Source of the DNA: Liquidambar formosana
Lineage: Eukaryota; Streptophyta; Magnoliopsida; Saxifragales; Altingiaceae
Assembly (NCBI GenBank): GCA_039720395.1
Contig: CM077820.1
Coordinates: forward strand, 16,639,161 to 16,703,160
Length of the DNA stretch: 64,000 nt
Direction: 5' to 3'
Shown piece after piece: positions 54,850 to 64,000 of the stretch. Made by a program: the position numbers and the translations under genes. The notes below the pieces were generated by a model. The model was not told the origin of the DNA, searched no databases, and worked only from the letters and a program-made list of their open reading frames with translations. The number at the start of each line of letters is the position of its first letter. The stretch's first letter is position 1.

Positions 54850-56571
54850 CGGGTGAAAGAAAACCGTTAAAGGTAGAGGGTGGTGTTTCCACAACGCTAC
54901 GTAGTATCCCCACACGTGGGTCAGACATAAGGGCATAAATTGCTTTTGTTTCTCTTCTTCTTCTTCGTCTTCTTTTTTTCGCTTTTTTTTTTTCCAAAAA
55001 TTTTTATTTAAAGAATAAATCAAATCATCTAGATCTTCTCAAGGAATATTCAAAATATACATAAAAAAATTAGCATCCCAAACCTGATTACATTTGATCC
55101 AATACTTAGATTAAAAGTTAAAACACCTTTACTATCTTTACATTTTTATTTTTATTTTTATTTTTTTTATTTTTGGCTAATAAGAACCTTCATTAATATT
55201 CAAATCTTATCCAAAATAATATTACGATAATCATACGCAAGTCCAGTTTTGAGTTTTTTAAGTCTTAAATAAATTCATAAAATGAGGCCTTCTAAATATA
55301 CACATACAAAAATAAATAAATAAATAATAATAATTCTTAGTACCCACAATTTTTTTCTCTAGTACCCATTTATTAATAATGTTTGCTTGCGTATATAAAT
55401 AATAAAATGATGACTTAGTTTGAAGCCCTCATTTAATACTCCTATAAGTTTAAGAAAAAATATATTTTTCTGGGCTATGTACGTAAAGGTTAGAAAGATT
55501 TTTTTTTTTTTTTTTTTCATTGATCTATCAAAATTTTATTTAAACCAATTATCATCAATTTTTTTTTTTTAATATTTAAATGATCCATGAAAAAAGATGT
55601 GTTTAAAGGTGTAAAGTCTCACATCGGTTAGCAGCCATAGTTGACCTTAGGAGTATAAAATGTTTCACCTCTCCTCCAAGAACTAGAATATCCTTCAAGA
55701 ACTAGAGTACTCTTTTGGAGGTTGAGTGGTTTATGGGCAATTGGGACTATTTCGGGCTATATCATTTATGTGGATTTCCTTATTTGTATGACAAGTGTTT
55801 AGCAAAAAAAAAAAAGTTGAAAAAAGAATTGTTGGTGGACTTTTAAACAGTGGTTCTGTAAAGAACATAATCTAGTTCTCATTTTTAATATTTACCCTCG
55901 TCAGCTTTTTCAGTTCTGTTTCCACCATTTTTTTTTTCCTGCTACTTAGTTATGTTTCCACCTAATGTTGTCTTAATAATAATAATACATTATGATGAAC
56001 CCTAAGAAGCCTTATATTGTATTTTAAATGCAGTGTAATCATCTGTGGTGTACGTTCGACTGTTTTCATGCCATTATAAAACATTAATATGACAATTGGT
56101 AAAATAAAGCCACCATCTCTTCACAATAAAAGATTACTAGTATTATTATCAAAAAAAAAAAAAAAAGATTACTAATATTTAGTGTAATAAATTGAAATTT
56201 AAACACAATTATTCCTCTCCCTAGCACGAGTTATACCACTTAAGAAATGTTCAATTTTTTTTTTTTTTTTTTTTACACAATCGATAGAATCTACCTTTAC
56301 CCCTTAAGTCGTAACTCCTTTTAATATCAGCAAATGAGCATCAATGCTTCTCTATAAGAAACTTAAATTTTTATTTTTTATTTTTTAATACAATCAATAC
56401 AATCTACCTTTACCCCTAAGTCATAACCTCTTTTGATATCAGCAAATGAGTATCAATGCTTCTCTATAAGTTTGCACTTGAGATCACTCACTTGTTAAGT
56501 GAGACAAATACTACTAAGCTACAATCCAATCAACTATATAAGACATGCTCAACAAGAGAGAGTATCAATAT
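54850..56571. other. Gene-free AT-rich region
   Basis: A TGTAAAGTCTCACATCGGTT block at about 55611 resembles the start of the small LTR at 56572 and could be another small LTR or TRIM remnant. T- and A-tracts are frequent. No gene was recognised. Confidence 0.45.
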
Positions 56572-56755
56572 TGTTAGTGTCCCATATCGGTTACAGATTA
56601 TGCCTAAGATAGGCTTATAAGATGGCGTTGAACACCCTCTTGGTGAGGCGCCTTTTGGACATAGGACCTATAAGGATAAACCTATGAGCCCGGCTTGTCA
56701 GTTGGGTCAAAGCGGACAATACCTCAAGGTGAGGACTGGACCGCCGCGTCTAACA
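56572..56755 (+). mobile_element. Small solo LTR (TRIM-like), 184 bp
   Basis: It begins TGTTAGTGTCCCATATCGGT and ends GCGTCTAACA, with inverted TGTTAG/CTAACA termini. Flanking AATAT and AATCT match at four of five positions. Size and the CCCATATCGG motif suggest a terminal-repeat-in-miniature family. No 5S rRNA-like segment was recognised. Confidence 0.55.
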
Positions 56756-56979
56756 AATCTAACATACAGGCTACACAAGATAGCTCCACTCTAACTTGCC
56801 GGTCATCTCACCTAGATCCCTAAATAAACGTCCATAATTAAAGAGCCTCCAATTGGTGAGAGGCCAACATGACTTACGATTGAAGACATAGAACTGATAT
56901 GAATGTGATTCTCGTACAATGAGAGTTATTTGAATGTTTTACTGGCTTGCAAAGATTCAACACGAAGGATGGTGTTGAG

Positions 56980-58400
56980 TTCTGTTGGAATAGATATATT
57001 CTTTCATTAAACTTGGCATACACTAGGTTGAATAAGAGAAATCCTTGAAACTAAGCTAGCTTTGATTATTGTTGTTAAATGACGATGTTGAGAGGATCAT
57101 GGGTAAGATCACTTATATGATTGGTTGTGACAATTCTGAGAAGATAGGAATTCTTTGGAGGTCATTAAATTTCTTCCAGATATGGTTCATCCCTAACATG
57201 CCAGACAACCAATAAGCGATCATCCCACGTACCTTTGGTTTACATATAGGACTCTATGCGAGTTGTCCCCTTCTCTTTCTCTTGATGGCGGTTGCTGGCC
57301 GGGATAGCCCAGAATGAAGGGTCTTTTTATTTTATTTTATTTTTTTTTTTTTTGTGGTTAGTAGATTGAAGCTTTTGCGGAGACTAACAAGATTGTTTGG
57401 TCCCCTGTTTCTAAAAGTAAGCTGCAATAGCTTCTCGCTTTGCCATATGAGAGGTGGTGAATTTAAAGTAAAAGACTACAGGCTCTCATGAACCTTGGAT
57501 TTTCTCTTCTCTAGAAGTCCTTTTCGCAATCGAAATCTTGATCAGATCAAGGAGGCTTTCTAATTGGAGTTGTTCAGAGCCATAAAATACCATCAAAATT
57601 CTCTTTTCTGTTTAGCCTGTCGTGCAAACCTTAGATGGTTAGACGAGCGTTCAACAGTGGATCACCTTATTTTTGTTATAATAGGAGGGGTTCGAACCCT
57701 AACTTATCCTATATATTCTTATCCTTTATCCCACCCTTTTCATCACTAGGTTAGCCCTAATGGCTTACAATGGATAACCTTATTATTACCGGGACTTAGT
57801 TTTTGCCATTTTTTTTGGTGTCATGTGAAAGGCTCCTTCTGATTTTATCAATCACATTTTAATTCATTGCTATTGAAGATTTCTCACCCTCTTGATCAAT
57901 ATTTTAAGGCCTGGAGAAAGACAGGAAAGAAGCTATTAAAAATAATCTTGTGCGTATTTTTTTTTCCCCCCTATCAATCTTGAAGAAAAGTAAGAGAATA
58001 AATTTACTAGAGGAGGATTCTCATACGGGGTGCTTTTTTTTTTTTTTTAATTTAAAATTCTAATAAGGGTTATTAGAGGGCCATTTGGATAAGTTTCTAC
58101 TTTCTCATTTTACCTTTTTTCTTTTTCTTTTTTTTTTTTCAAAGTAAGAAACACATTTGGAAGTGCCAATTGCATGTAACGGGTTTTAAGAAGCAAAAAA
58201 AATAAAAACATGTTTGGTAATCACAGAATAAGGAAAAATAAAAATGATACAAATGTCATTGATAGACTGAAAGGGTCCATCCCAAAGTTAAAATAATAAG
58301 CGCAAACACAAATTATCAAATATTAAAAAACAAAGGTCAAACAACAACAAATTAAACGGGCCCAATCTTAATAATTTTGCTGCTTTTTCTCCTCAGTGGT
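56980..58400. repeat. Segmental duplicate of 26210-27549
   Basis: It has the same order of landmarks as the left copy, plus a SINE-like insertion at about 57670-57765 that the left copy lacks. It lacks the LINE present at the equivalent of 58430. Identity of the original sequence is unknown. Confidence 0.75.
57670..57765 (-). mobile_element. Short SINE-like insertion
   Basis: It is absent from the paralogous segment near 26985. Flanks AGTGGATCACCTTATT and AATGGATAACCTTATT look like a diverged 16-bp duplication. On the minus strand it holds a B-box-like GGGTTCGAACCCC. The A-box is unclear. Confidence 0.5.
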
Positions 58401-58799
58401 TAACGATTTATAAAGGGTTCCAATTCTCTTCTCATCTAAAATACACTTTTTCCCTTTTTTTTTTTTTTTGGCGGTAAATTTTGGCTTATCTAATGTTGTA
58501 AATTCTCTTCCTATTAAATCAACTATTATAAATGAGATTATGTGATTTTCCCCTTCTCCCATAAAAATGAAAACACTTGATTACTAGAAAAAACACATAT
58601 GGTGTATCAATTTCATTACAGATTCCTTCATTTAATGGTGTATCAACTTTACAGCCTCAAACATTAATTACTCCCAAAAAAAAAAACATATGGTGCATGA
58701 GCTTCAAAATTAAACATTGATCAAAATTTGAGCTCATGAAAATAAGACAATAACAATAATAAATACCATGACTCGAACTATATCTATAATGTATATATA

Positions 58800-58962
58800 A
58801 CGATCAGGTTAGCACGTGTTGATATAACTTATACCATCACTCGCATTGGAGATTGTATGTTGTGCTTAGTGGATCACGGGGGATATTGGGGTCAATGCGC
58901 AAGGTACAATCTCCTATACATGATGCTGATATAAGTTAGAAGAGTATATGCTGACCTGATCG
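58800..58962. mobile_element. MITE, sixth copy of the 32-kb array family
   Basis: It is nearly palindromic, from CGATCAGGTTAGCACGTGTT to ATATGCTGACCTGATCG, with GTACAATCTCC centre sequences. TA-rich sequence precedes it. It sits just 3' of the F-box pseudogene at 59006, the same relative position as the array at 32140-32942. Confidence 0.75.
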
Positions 58963-59005
58963 AGAATGGTATAGAGAATGGTATATGGATGTATTTATAC
59001 TATTA

Positions 59006-60166
59006 TCAAACTTGAGCGAGTGCCTCAATGTATTGATAAGCTTCAGGACGAGCATGCCGCACAGTAAAATCACAAAGCTTCTTCAAAGTCTTGTCCTGAA
59101 AACGGTAACGCACGACCACCTCAGGCGTACGCATCACCAAGAACGACTCTTCATCCTTCTCTTCCCTCACAAGACAGATTATACTCAAATCTCGATACCT
59201 CAATTTCGATAGCTCCTCATAGTTGTTGGGTCTGATATCTGAAAACAGAGACGAAACCGCACCAAGATCAACTTTGTACTTCACGAACCACCCCGAGTAA
59301 TCTCTCTCCATCTCATACACAATAAACCATGGCCGTCGGCCACTGATCAATACAAGATGCAGATGGCCTCGACACTCCCCGAAATACCTTACGCTCATCC
59401 GGTTCCAATCTCGAATCACAGGCATTGGCGTCTCTCCGATTACTCGCTCTTCATCGACATCAAAACTGAAAACACTCTTCTTCCTCACGTTTGTTATCCA
59501 GTGAATAGCACCATTCCAATAACCCCTTTACCAAAATTTATGTCACCAGTCGCAGTGAAAGATTCACAAGAGACCCTCCAAGAACGTGCCTTTGACGAAT
59601 AAATCTCAATCCTATGATTGTTAAGCAGAGGATAGGCAAGCCTGACACAAAGAACCTTGTAATCAGGTGATTTACGAGGATCAAAAGCTAAGATCACACA
59701 AGCAACGGTACTGAAAAGATCGGCCTCGAGTTCCGGCAGCAGAGTGAATTGGTGGGTTGTGGGGTTGTTGATGTAGTAGTTTAATTTATTTTCAGGATAT
59801 CTATCACAGATTGCAGGACTGTAGGATAAAGACCGACGGGAGAAGATTTGGGAAAGCGGTGGAAGGCTTGCCGTCGAGAGGAACCACATCGAAAACGGGG
59901 CCGTGGGGGTGGGGAGATTTGGGCAAGAAGAGGGCGGAGACGGTGGGGTTAGGGTTCAGGCGACGAGAGAAATCTTGACTCGAAATCAGTTTGAGCCAGT
60001 GTTTGGATACGGATTTGAATTTGAAAAGAGATCTTGTGGGTAAGAGACGGAGGATTTCCGTCAAGAGGTCGTCGTTGCCGGCGATTGCATCGGCGGCGGC
60101 GGAGGATGTCTGTTGCGCCGTTGGGAGGACGGAAGTTGTGGCTGGTCTGATTCTTTTGGTGGCCAT
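59006..60166 (-). pseudogene. F-box/FBA gene with two compensating frame breaks
   Basis: ATG 60164-60166 starts MATKRIRPATTSV, with an F-box domain NDDLLTEILRLLPTRSLFKF ... SVSKHWLKLIS. A deletion at about 59810 removes the usual NGLLCCE motif after LQSCN and shifts the frame. The middle part is then read in a second frame (NNPTTHQFTLLPELEADL, AFDPRKSPDYKVLCVRLAYP, IEIYSSKARSWRVS). A further one-base loss near 59510 (GVFWNG to GVIGMV) returns to the first frame, giving SFDVDEERVIGETPMPVIRD to QYIEALAQV, stop at 59006. The product would be truncated after about 121 residues, keeping only the F-box. It is a close tandem relative of the split gene and of the copy at 63035. Confidence 0.87.
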
Positions 60167-60228
60167 CGTGTGAGACTGCACAAACAACTAGAAAAGTGAA
60201 GCTCTCAGGGGAAAAGGAAATTTATGGG

Positions 60229-60237
60229 CTTAAATAG
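60229..60237 (-). promoter_or_regulatory. TATA-like box of the 60.2-kb F-box copy
   Basis: CTATTTAAG on the minus strand lies about 63-71 bp before the ATG and is conserved with the copy at 54770-54779. Confidence 0.5.
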
Positions 60238-60696
60238 ATTGCGGAGCACATTGCCTTTTTTCTCTTTGTCTTGCTCGAATGGGAGCGTTAACGGTCCGAA
60301 TCTCCGGTGAAATCTTGGCGGTAATTAGTTTCCTTTTTCTTTGCCAAGGGTAATAATGAAACTAATGGTCTAATTCTTGCATTTGTTTAAAGAATTTATT
60401 ATGTTCTTTGCAATAATCCTCTCTAGTGGCTTTTAAAGATTTTCTCATTTTTCAATGTTTATTCATTATGAATAGGGATGCAACCTGATTTGGTTTTGTA
60501 CGTTCCCTTTGCAACCAAGCAATTTTTTCGGCCTAACAATCGACATAACCCATCTATAGCTCTAGGTCCTAACAATCTTTAATATAAACAAACAAGTAAC
60601 AATGTTTCTTCATAAGTTTGAACCTGAAATCATTGATCGCTTAATAAATGACTCACAAACCACTAGGCTACTATGCCATTGGCCTATAGGGGTGAC
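60238..60696. other. Gene-free region
   Basis: Upstream flank of the 60.2-kb F-box copy. Nothing recognised. Confidence 0.45.
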
Positions 60697-60960
60697 AATT
60701 CATGTTGGTAGATTATGTTCGTATCGTGCCAAAACATAAGTATTTGAATATATGTGTCAACCCAAACACAATACATCTATTAATCGTATCAATGTTGCAA
60801 ACATGAACACAACTGGCTGTTAAACAGGTGATATGACACTACATGGAGTTGTAAACGGTTTAATGAATTAAGCCATGTTGGGTTGTGTTTGGGTTGACGC
60901 ATATGTGACGTACCTACATATTTAAAAATATTATTAAATATTATTTAACTTTAGGAATCA
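60697..60960. mobile_element. hAT-like element fragment
   Basis: It starts TAGGGGTGACAATTCATG, as hAT-like termini in this window do (8397, 22216). It has inverted internal blocks CAACCCAAACACAA and TTGTGTTTGGGTTG. No right terminus or duplication was found, so it is probably truncated. Confidence 0.4.
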
Positions 60961-61189
60961 AAGCAACATTTATAGAGTTTATACCTCTAGGAGCTTCGCA
61001 CTAGGGGGGGAAATACTATGCACAGCTCCAGTCATACCTGGCCCGGCCAACAAGAGCCAGCAACTTGGAAAAAAGGCAGTTGATATACAGTCTTGTCCTG
61101 GGCACTTTGTGCTATTTAAAAAGTAGTACGCTTTAATTTCTTCATTGGTGAAGTTCTGCTGAAGTTAGTGCCTTCATTTCAAGCTCAAT

Positions 61190-61450
61190 TCTTCTATCCA
61201 CGAACTTAGTTTTGCCTCAAAATTGGTCGGATAGCTACTTTGTAAAAATGGATGAGAAGTTATTCACTACAATGCTCTCAACCTCTTTGGTAGTCTCCTT
61301 CGAAACCCCATTGCAGTCCTCAATCTCAACAATGCGATTCTGGTAGTACTGCTGAACTATTTTGGCATGAAAGAAGCCTATGTTCCTATCACCATGTTTG
61401 AGTCATTGAACTCTAGCTTTTGTTTTCCAATACCCATTTCAATTCTCCAA
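61190..61450 (-). pseudogene. LINE reverse-transcriptase linker remnant
   Basis: The minus strand reads LKHGDRNIGFFHAKIVQQYY and NRIVEIEDCNGVSKETTKEV, the conserved WL.GDRNT.FFH block just before the reverse transcriptase of plant L1-type LINEs. Stops interrupt it and no LINE ends were found. Confidence 0.6.
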
Positions 61451-62849
61451 ACTCTAAACCTAAAATTAAATTCTTTTCATCCTTTGTTGCTTCTTCAATA
61501 GTGAAGCATCCTGTTGGAGTAAGTATCCTTTATGACAAATAAAAACAGGTACGGTACAGAACATGGAAGGATGAAAGAATGTGCTCTTTGGGTTTTGAAT
61601 ATTTGAATCATAATAGATACGTTTATTCGACACTCGATTTGCATTCAATTTCTGGGCATAATGGTTCTGTTTGCTGGTAAAGGGGTGGGCAGACATGCAA
61701 ATTAAGCATTGCCATTCAATGAATATTAGCCTTTGATTCAGCACTCAACAAATTATGAAGCGGGGAAGGGCAAAGCCCCGTGCATGTATGCTATGATCGT
61801 TCATATGCTATCAACAGTGACGTTTTACTGTAATGGCGGTTTTGATTAGCTTTTAATAAGTTTATTAATCTACAGTGATGAAGAGCTTAATTATTGGAAT
61901 TGAGGAAAGACAAAAGATTGGATATGGCATGGTGTTGGATATTGAAACCATGAACCATCATTCATTTGTTCGTTAATTTGGTTATATGAAGAAAACTTAA
62001 GCTAGTCGATCTGATTATCTTCTCCACCACCATCATTTGATTGGTTACATGAGATACCTCTTAGGTTAAGTCCACTGAATGGTGGCTATGCTCATGACCT
62101 GCAAAGTGAAGGAACATACTGTTTTTTTTTTTTTTTTTTTTTTTTATCTTTTGATCAGCGAAGGAACCTTACTCTTCTTCGTTACTCAGTAATCCGGATA
62201 CTCTCATAGCTCAGTAAGATAATAGTTAAAATTGAACTATAAGTGAACCAATCCTTCACATAACTCAGCATGCTGCGTTACTTGAACTTGGTGAAGTCCC
62301 TTTGTTCACTTGTCATCTTAAATCACAAACCATTATTTGAAATCCAGTCAATGCAAAGTGGGGGTAGATGAATGACGGCCAAATTTAGAATTCAATGGTT
62401 ATGAGAAACAGAGTAGGCTCAAGTCAGTACTACAGAACAATTTCGGTTGCAATTCCGAATTTCCCGTCGTATATATATAATTCAGCCTCTTCAAGAATTG
62501 GGCAACAACTTCAGTAAGCTAATAGTCAAGTAAGCCAATAGTTCTAATCTGGGATTTTGCTACATGAGACCAATAAAAAAAAAAAAAAAAGTTAATATTG
62601 AGCTTTCTATTTAATTTGCTGCCATTAATATAAATAGTTAAGATTGCCTTCCATCAATAGGAAAAATTGCTATAGGCAAAATGAAAAAAATAAAACCATT
62701 GAGAAGCTACATAGTCTCTTGAGAAGGAAAATTTTGAGATGAAAACCATTGATCAAGAAATATACATATATAGTGCAATAGAAATTTTCTTCTTTTCTTT
62801 TATTTATTTATTGGGGTAACAATATTAGAATTGAATGCACAAAAGACAT
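61451..62849. other. Gene-free region
   Basis: Intergenic DNA with a T-tract at about 62121-62144. No gene or bounded repeat was recognised. Confidence 0.45.
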
Positions 62850-63020
62850 AAATATATGGTGCATCAACTTCACAACCAAGCATTATTAGTTGAAAAAATA
62901 AATGGTGCATCAGCTTCAAAATTAAAAATTTATCAAAATTTGAATGTACTTATGAAAATACGACACTGATAACCATGAAAACCATGACTCAAATTATATA
63001 TATAATGTATATATGTATGG
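62850..63020. repeat. Shared F-box 3' flank (third copy)
   Basis: It matches 31981-32140 and 58600-58800 in landmark order (ATGGTGCATCAACTTCACA, GCATCAGCTTCAAAATTAAA, ATCAAAATTTGAA). Unlike the other two it has no MITE before the F-box stop, so it represents the empty state. Confidence 0.7.
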
Positions 63021-63034
63021 ATTTATACATATTA

Positions 63035-64000
63035 TCAAACTCGAACGAGTGTCTCAATGTATTGAGAAGCTATATATTTATCATGACCCGCAGTAAAATC
63101 ACAAAGCTTCTTCAAAGTCTTGTCCTTAAAACTGTAACGCACGGCCTCATGAGGTGTACGCATCACCAAAAACGACTCATCGTCGATTTCTCCCCGAGCA
63201 AGACAAAGTATAGCCAAACGGCGATACCTCAATTTCGATATGTCAAAGTTGCTTCCTCCCATATCTGAAAATAAAGTTTTGAGTGCACGAAGATCAACTT
63301 TGTACTTCACAAACCACCCTGAGTAGTCCCTCTTCATCTCATACACAAGAAACTGTGGAGCACAAGCGCCACTGATCAAGATGACATGCAGATGGTCCCG
63401 AGACGCCCCAAAATACCTAATACTCCTCTTGTTCCAATCTTTAATTTGAGGCATTGCCGTCTCTCCAAGGACTCGTTCTTTGTTGACATCGAAACTGAAC
63501 ACAGTCGTCGATTCTGTAATCCAGTGAACAGCACCATTCCAAAAGACCCCTTCTCTAAAATTTATATAACCAGTTGTAGTGAAAGGGTCATCAATGGCTG
63601 GCCTCCAAGAACGCGTCCGAGACGAATAAATCTCAATCCTATAAAAGACTGGTGAACAAGATATCCACCTAACACATATAGCTTGATAATCAAGTGATTC
63701 ACAAGGATCAAAGGCTAAGCTCACACCAACAGCAGGACCAGGCAGTTCGGGTAGTATAGTGAATTGGCGGGTAGTGGGATTGCAGATGTAATAGTCTGGA
63801 TTGTTCTTCTCATTCCTTTTCCAACTTTCACAGCACAGTAAGCCATTGCAAGACTGCAAGATGCTGATGGACGGAAGAAGATTCGGGAAAGCAGTGGGAG
63901 GGTTGCCGTCTAGAGGAAGCAAATCTGGGATCGGGGAGGAGGAAGGATTAGACAAGAAGAGGGCGGAGACGGTGGTGGGGTTAGGGTTTAGGAGGCGATA
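63035..64000 (-). CDS. F-box/FBA protein, apparently intact, N-terminus beyond window
   Basis: The frame is open from the right edge (YRLLNPNPTTVSALFL...) to the stop at 63035, 321 codons, without stop or shift. The visible part is the FBA (F-box associated) region: SISILQSCNGLLCCE, YYICNPTTRQFTILPELPGP, AFDPCESLDYQAICVRW, RIEIYSSRTRSWRP, GVFWNGAVHWIT, IRYFGASRDHLHVI, VYEMKRDYSGWFVKYKVDL and KKLCDFTAGHDKYIASQYIE. The F-box itself lies beyond 64000, since paralogues have about 65-75 residues before this point. Such proteins act as substrate receptors of SCF E3 ligases, with the FBA region binding the target. It is the only copy here without lesions in its visible part and is the best candidate for a working family member. 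The substrate is unknown. Confidence 0.9.
   Translation of the reverse strand, partial: YRLLNPNPTTVSALFLSNPSSSPIPDLLPLDGNPPTAFPNLLPSISILQSCNGLLCCESWKRNEKNNPDYYICNPTTRQFTILPELPGPAVGVSLAFDPCESLDYQAICVRWISCSPVFYRIEIYSSRTRSWRPAIDDPFTTTGYINFREGVFWNGAVHWITESTTVFSFDVNKERVLGETAMPQIKDWNKRSIRYFGASRDHLHVILISGACAPQFLVYEMKRDYSGWFVKYKVDLRALKTLFSDMGGSNFDISKLRYRRLAILCLARGEIDDESFLVMRTPHEAVRYSFKDKTLKKLCDFTAGHDKYIASQYIETLVRV

Noticed and set aside
54764..55023. Lys-rich minus-strand frames
   Set aside because: They are low-complexity products of the T40 tract and TTC repeats, with no gene features.
56572..56755. Cassandra-type TRIM with embedded 5S rRNA
   Set aside because: The CCCATATCGG start is reminiscent, but no 5S rRNA promoter sequence was recognised inside.

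Overview
This is nuclear DNA from a flowering plant, most likely a eudicot. The evidence is AT-rich intergenic sequence, GT-AG introns, a cysteine-rich receptor-like kinase (CRK), a cluster of F-box/FBA genes, and plant transposon lineages: Tat-type Ty3/gypsy, L1-type LINEs, PIF/Harbinger, hAT-like elements and tRNA-derived SINEs. I cannot name the species. No rRNA, tRNA gene or CRISPR array was recognised.

Layout. 1-2.1 kb: 3' flank and C-terminal remnant of an F-box copy, plus a SINE. 3.1-7.7 kb, minus strand: a seven-exon CRK gene, open for 671 codons, with substitutions at three conserved kinase positions and a MITE in intron 1. 8.4-10.0 kb: hAT-like element and a MITE. 10.1-11.1 kb, plus: decayed F-box pseudogene. 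11-23 kb: gene-poor DNA with foldback elements, a three-level nest of MITEs and two hAT-like elements with 8-bp target duplications. 23.05-24.29 kb, plus: F-box gene of 410 codons with one premature stop. 24.57-25.49 kb: truncated LINE with 12-bp duplication. 26-27.5 kb: segment duplicated at 57-58.4 kb. 27.57-31.46 kb: dead L1-type LINE with 17-bp duplication.

32.97-54.69 kb is one minus-strand F-box gene split by two insertions. The first is a 6.96-kb PIF/Harbinger element (33356-40312), with a broken transposase gene and an intact two-exon Myb/SANT-like gene. The second is a 13.5-kb Tat-lineage Ty3/gypsy element (40368-53908, 5-bp duplication CTCTT). Its gag-pol frame has no frameshift but five stop codons, one exactly at the integrase catalytic Glu, and a 1.2-kb solo LTR sits inside gag. 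Between pol and the 3' LTR, on the opposite strand, lies a four-exon plant-mobile-domain (PMD) gene with its own TATA box. This is the most unusual object in the window.

54.8-64 kb: intergenic repeats, a small solo LTR, a SINE, an F-box pseudogene (59.0-60.2 kb) and an apparently intact F-box gene that runs off the right edge.

How it fits together. The host content is a birth-and-death F-box cluster (six copies, at most one fully open in this window) beside one CRK. F-box proteins usually recruit substrates to SCF ubiquitin ligases; CRKs are plasma-membrane stress and immunity receptors. Transposons explain most of the remaining sequence. The F-box paralogues supply empty sites that confirm several insertion boundaries. 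All boundaries were read by eye.
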